DNA from: Lachnoclostridium sp. UBA1434
GTDB taxonomy: Bacteria; Bacillota; Clostridia; Lachnospirales; Lachnospiraceae
Direction of reading: 5' to 3'
Assembly: GCA_002329645.1 (NCBI GenBank)
Contig: DCTS01000014.1
Location: forward strand, 1 to 8,392
DNA length: 8,392 nucleotides
The notes beneath the pieces were generated by a model. That model was not told where the DNA came from. It saw nothing but the letters and a program-made list of their open reading frames with translations, and made no database searches. Shown piece after piece: positions 6,869-8,392 of the stretch; position 1 is the stretch's first letter; each line of letters begins with the position of its first letter. Position numbers and translations under genes: made by a program.

Positions 6869-8392
6869 CTATTCAGTAGCCTTGTCATCAGCCGCTTCGG
6901 CTTGTGTATCCGGAGCTTCGGCTGCTTCAGAAGCCTCTGTCTGCTCAGCAGCAGCCTCATTAGCTTCAGCTTCTTCAGAAACCGGCGCTTCCTCAGAAGC
7001 TTTTTCCTTAACCTCTGCCGGTTCATCAGCCTTCTCCCGGGTTTCGGCTGCTTCTGCTTCTTTATCATCAGCAGCTTCTTTATCCTGAACCTCAAGCGCC
7101 TTTATACTTAAACTGATTTTTTTATCCTCTTTATTGAATTCAACAACCTTGGCTGTGATAACCTGGTTAATCTTAAGGGCATCCGATGGCTTTTCAACAT
7201 GCTCCTTTGATATTTGGGATACGTGCAAAAGCGCGTCAATGCCGGGCTCAAGCTCTATGAAAGCGCCGAAGTCGGTCATTCTGGCAACCACGCCGTTTAC
7301 AATATTGCCTACAGCGTATTTGCTCTCAGCATTAATCCAGGGATTCTGATCCTCGAACTTAAGGCTTAAGGCAATCTTCTCACCCTGAATATCCTTAATA
7401 AAGGCTTTTACAGTATCTCCGACCTTGTATATCTTCTTCGGATTCTCAACTCTTCCCCATGACATTTCTGAAATATGGAGAAGGCCGTCAGCGCCTCCAA
7501 GGTCAATGAATACTCCGAAGTCCGTTATATTCTTTACGGTACCTTCTACCGTCATGCCAATGCTTATTCTCTCGAAAAGCTCCTTTTTCAAAGCATCCTT
7601 CCTTGATACTATAAGCTGCTTCCTGTCGCCGATTATTCTTCTCTTTCTGGGATTGAATTCTGTAATGACGAATTCTATGGTTTCTCCTGCATACTTTGTG
7701 AGATCCCTTTCATAGCTGTCGGATATCAGGCTTGCAGGTATGAAAACCCTTGCCTCGTCAACTATAACGCTTAATCCTCCGTTTAAAACAGCGGCGACCT
7801 TAGCCTTAAGCACCTCATGGTTGTTGAAGGCTTCCTCAAGCCTCTTATTGCCCCTCTCAGCGGCAAGCCGTTTATAGGTCAGGGCAACCTGGCCTTCGCC
7901 ATCGTTTACCTTAAGTACCTTGGCTTCCATCTTGTCGCCTACCTTTACGGCGGTAGTCAGATCAAGATTAGGTGTGTTGGTGTATTCACTTCTAGTGATT
8001 ATACCTTCCGACTTGTAACCTATATTCAAGACGATTTCGTCTTCTTTTACAGCCAGGACAATACCTTCAACAACATCACCGTTGTTTATCTCTACTACCT
8101 TCTCCTCCTCTAATAATTGTTCAAAGCTTTTTTCTGTCATAGCGGTAAGAACCTCCTCGATTATTTTCTTTGGGGTTGAAGCCCCTGCGGTAATACCTAC
8201 CTTCCAATAAGATCTGAACAAGCTTAAATCAAGATCATCAGGTTTTTGTATATAGTAAGTATTTTCACATTCATTTTTGCAGATATCATAAATCTTCATT
8301 GTGTTCGAGCTGTCTTTTCCCCCGATCACAATCATTGCATCCGATTCCCTGGCGAGCCGGTACGCTTCGTCCTGGCGCTTTCTGGTGGCATC
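6869..8392 (-). CDS. ispH-rpsA: IspH–ribosomal protein S1 fusion, 5' end outside window
   Basis: The open frame runs off the window edge, and 507 residues are visible. Residues 1-84 are the C-terminal end of IspH (HMB-PP reductase), the iron-sulfur enzyme making IPP and DMAPP in the last step of the MEP isoprenoid pathway. Seen are ATRKRQDEA at 2-10, the substrate-binding GGKDSSNT at 24-31 and GITAGAST at 66-73. The third cluster cysteine (E. coli Cys197) should be the codon just outside the window. Four S1 RNA-binding domains follow at about 104-177, 190-265, 277-347 and 361-433; the third and fourth carry strong DFGVFIDL and DFGAFIEL motifs and the second is the most divergent. The last 68 residues form an acidic Ala/Glu tail. 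Fusions of this type are known in Clostridia. An internal ribosome binding site may also yield free S1. The gene ends with TAG. Confidence 0.95.
   Translation of the reverse strand, partial: DATRKRQDEAYRLARESDAMIVIGGKDSSNTMKIYDICKNECENTYYIQKPDDLDLSLFRSYWKVGITAGASTPKKIIEEVLTAMTEKSFEQLLEEEKVVEINNGDVVEGIVLAVKEDEIVLNIGYKSEGIITRSEYTNTPNLDLTTAVKVGDKMEAKVLKVNDGEGQVALTYKRLAAERGNKRLEEAFNNHEVLKAKVAAVLNGGLSVIVDEARVFIPASLISDSYERDLTKYAGETIEFVITEFNPRKRRIIGDRKQLIVSRKDALKKELFERISIGMTVEGTVKNITDFGVFIDLGGADGLLHISEMSWGRVENPKKIYKVGDTVKAFIKDIQGEKIALSLKFEDQNPWINAESKYAVGNIVNGVVARMTDFGAFIELEPGIDALLHVSQISKEHVEKPSDALKINQVITAKVVEFNKEDKKISLSIKALEVQDKEAADDKEAEAAETREKADEPAEVKEKASEEAPVSEEAEANEAAAEQTEASEAAEAPDTQAEAADDKATE
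6872..7075 (-). other. Region encoding the acidic Ala/Glu tail of S1
   Basis: The final 68 residues of the IspH-S1 protein contain 22 Ala and 19 Glu by my count, with 6 Asp, 5 Lys and 1 Arg, giving a net charge near -19 and no aromatic residues. It follows the fourth S1 domain and should be disordered. The biased composition opens a spurious Ser/Ala-rich frame on the other strand. Confidence 0.85.
8138..8157 (-). promoter_or_regulatory. Possible internal translation start for free S1 protein
   Basis: Inside the fusion gene, AGGAGG at 8157-8152 lies 11 bases before an in-frame ATG at 8140. That ATG begins MTEKSFEQLLEEEK exactly at the IspH/S1 boundary. The peptide resembles the start of free-standing E. 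coli S1 (MTESFAQLFEES). The AGGAGG also encodes Glu-Glu of the IspH C terminus, so it could be incidental, and the spacing is at the long end of the usual range. Confidence 0.4.

Noticed and set aside
6882..7088. Plus-strand Ser/Ala-rich open frame
   Set aside because: It is the antisense shadow of the Ala/Glu-rich tail of S1, produced by biased composition.
6739..7095. Minus-strand open frame rich in Arg, Leu and Lys, with HLALPNVK repeats
   Set aside because: It is an out-of-frame reading of the S1 acidic tail running into the repeat array. There is no plausible start signal.
6692..7111. Plus-strand open frame with a repeated GKAKCMCFTF-like peptide
   Set aside because: The peptide repeat is just the 30-bp DNA repeat, whose length is a multiple of three. 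The rest is antisense to the S1 tail. No ribosome binding site supports it.

Overview
This window reads as a chromosomal housekeeping segment from a low-to-moderate GC member of the Firmicutes, most likely class Clostridia. Three observations point there: an IspH–ribosomal protein S1 fusion gene, a fusion I know mainly from Clostridia; the plsX-acpP-rnc-smc gene order; and strong AGGAGG-type ribosome binding sites. I cannot name the genus. All six genes lie on the minus strand, so transcription runs from high to low coordinates. I see no mobile element, CRISPR array, tRNA or rRNA.

In order of transcription: (1) 8392-6869, the C-terminal part of IspH fused to a four-domain S1 protein; the 5' end lies outside the window. 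(2) 6868-6676, a non-coding spacer with three tandem 30-bp hairpin-forming repeats, a degenerate fourth copy, and the cheR ribosome binding site. (3) 6675-5896, cheR, a chemoreceptor methyltransferase with no other chemotaxis gene beside it. (4) 5895-5696, a spacer with a terminator-like hairpin after cheR, a nested inverted repeat, and a good sigma-A-type promoter for plsX. (5) 5695-4682, plsX, then 4638-4405, acpP: two fatty-acid/phospholipid genes about 40 bases apart. (6) 4404-4298, a spacer with a long hairpin. (7) 4297-3593, rnc (RNase III), then 3575-15, smc, only 17 bases apart.

The likely transcription units are ispH-S1 (with or without read-through into cheR), then plsX-acpP, with partial read-through past the 4331-4371 hairpin into rnc-smc. 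PlsX makes acyl-phosphate from acyl-ACP and ACP carries the acyl chains, so those two work together directly. RNase III processes structured RNA and SMC organises the chromosome; their linkage to lipid genes is a conserved clostridial arrangement, not an obvious pathway.

Three starts are revised from the longest open frames: cheR at GTG 6675, acpP at ATG 4638, and a possible second, internal start for a free S1 protein at ATG 8140. No clearly novel multi-gene system is visible. The leads most worth checking are the internal S1 start, the 30-bp hairpin array, and the hairpin in front of rnc.
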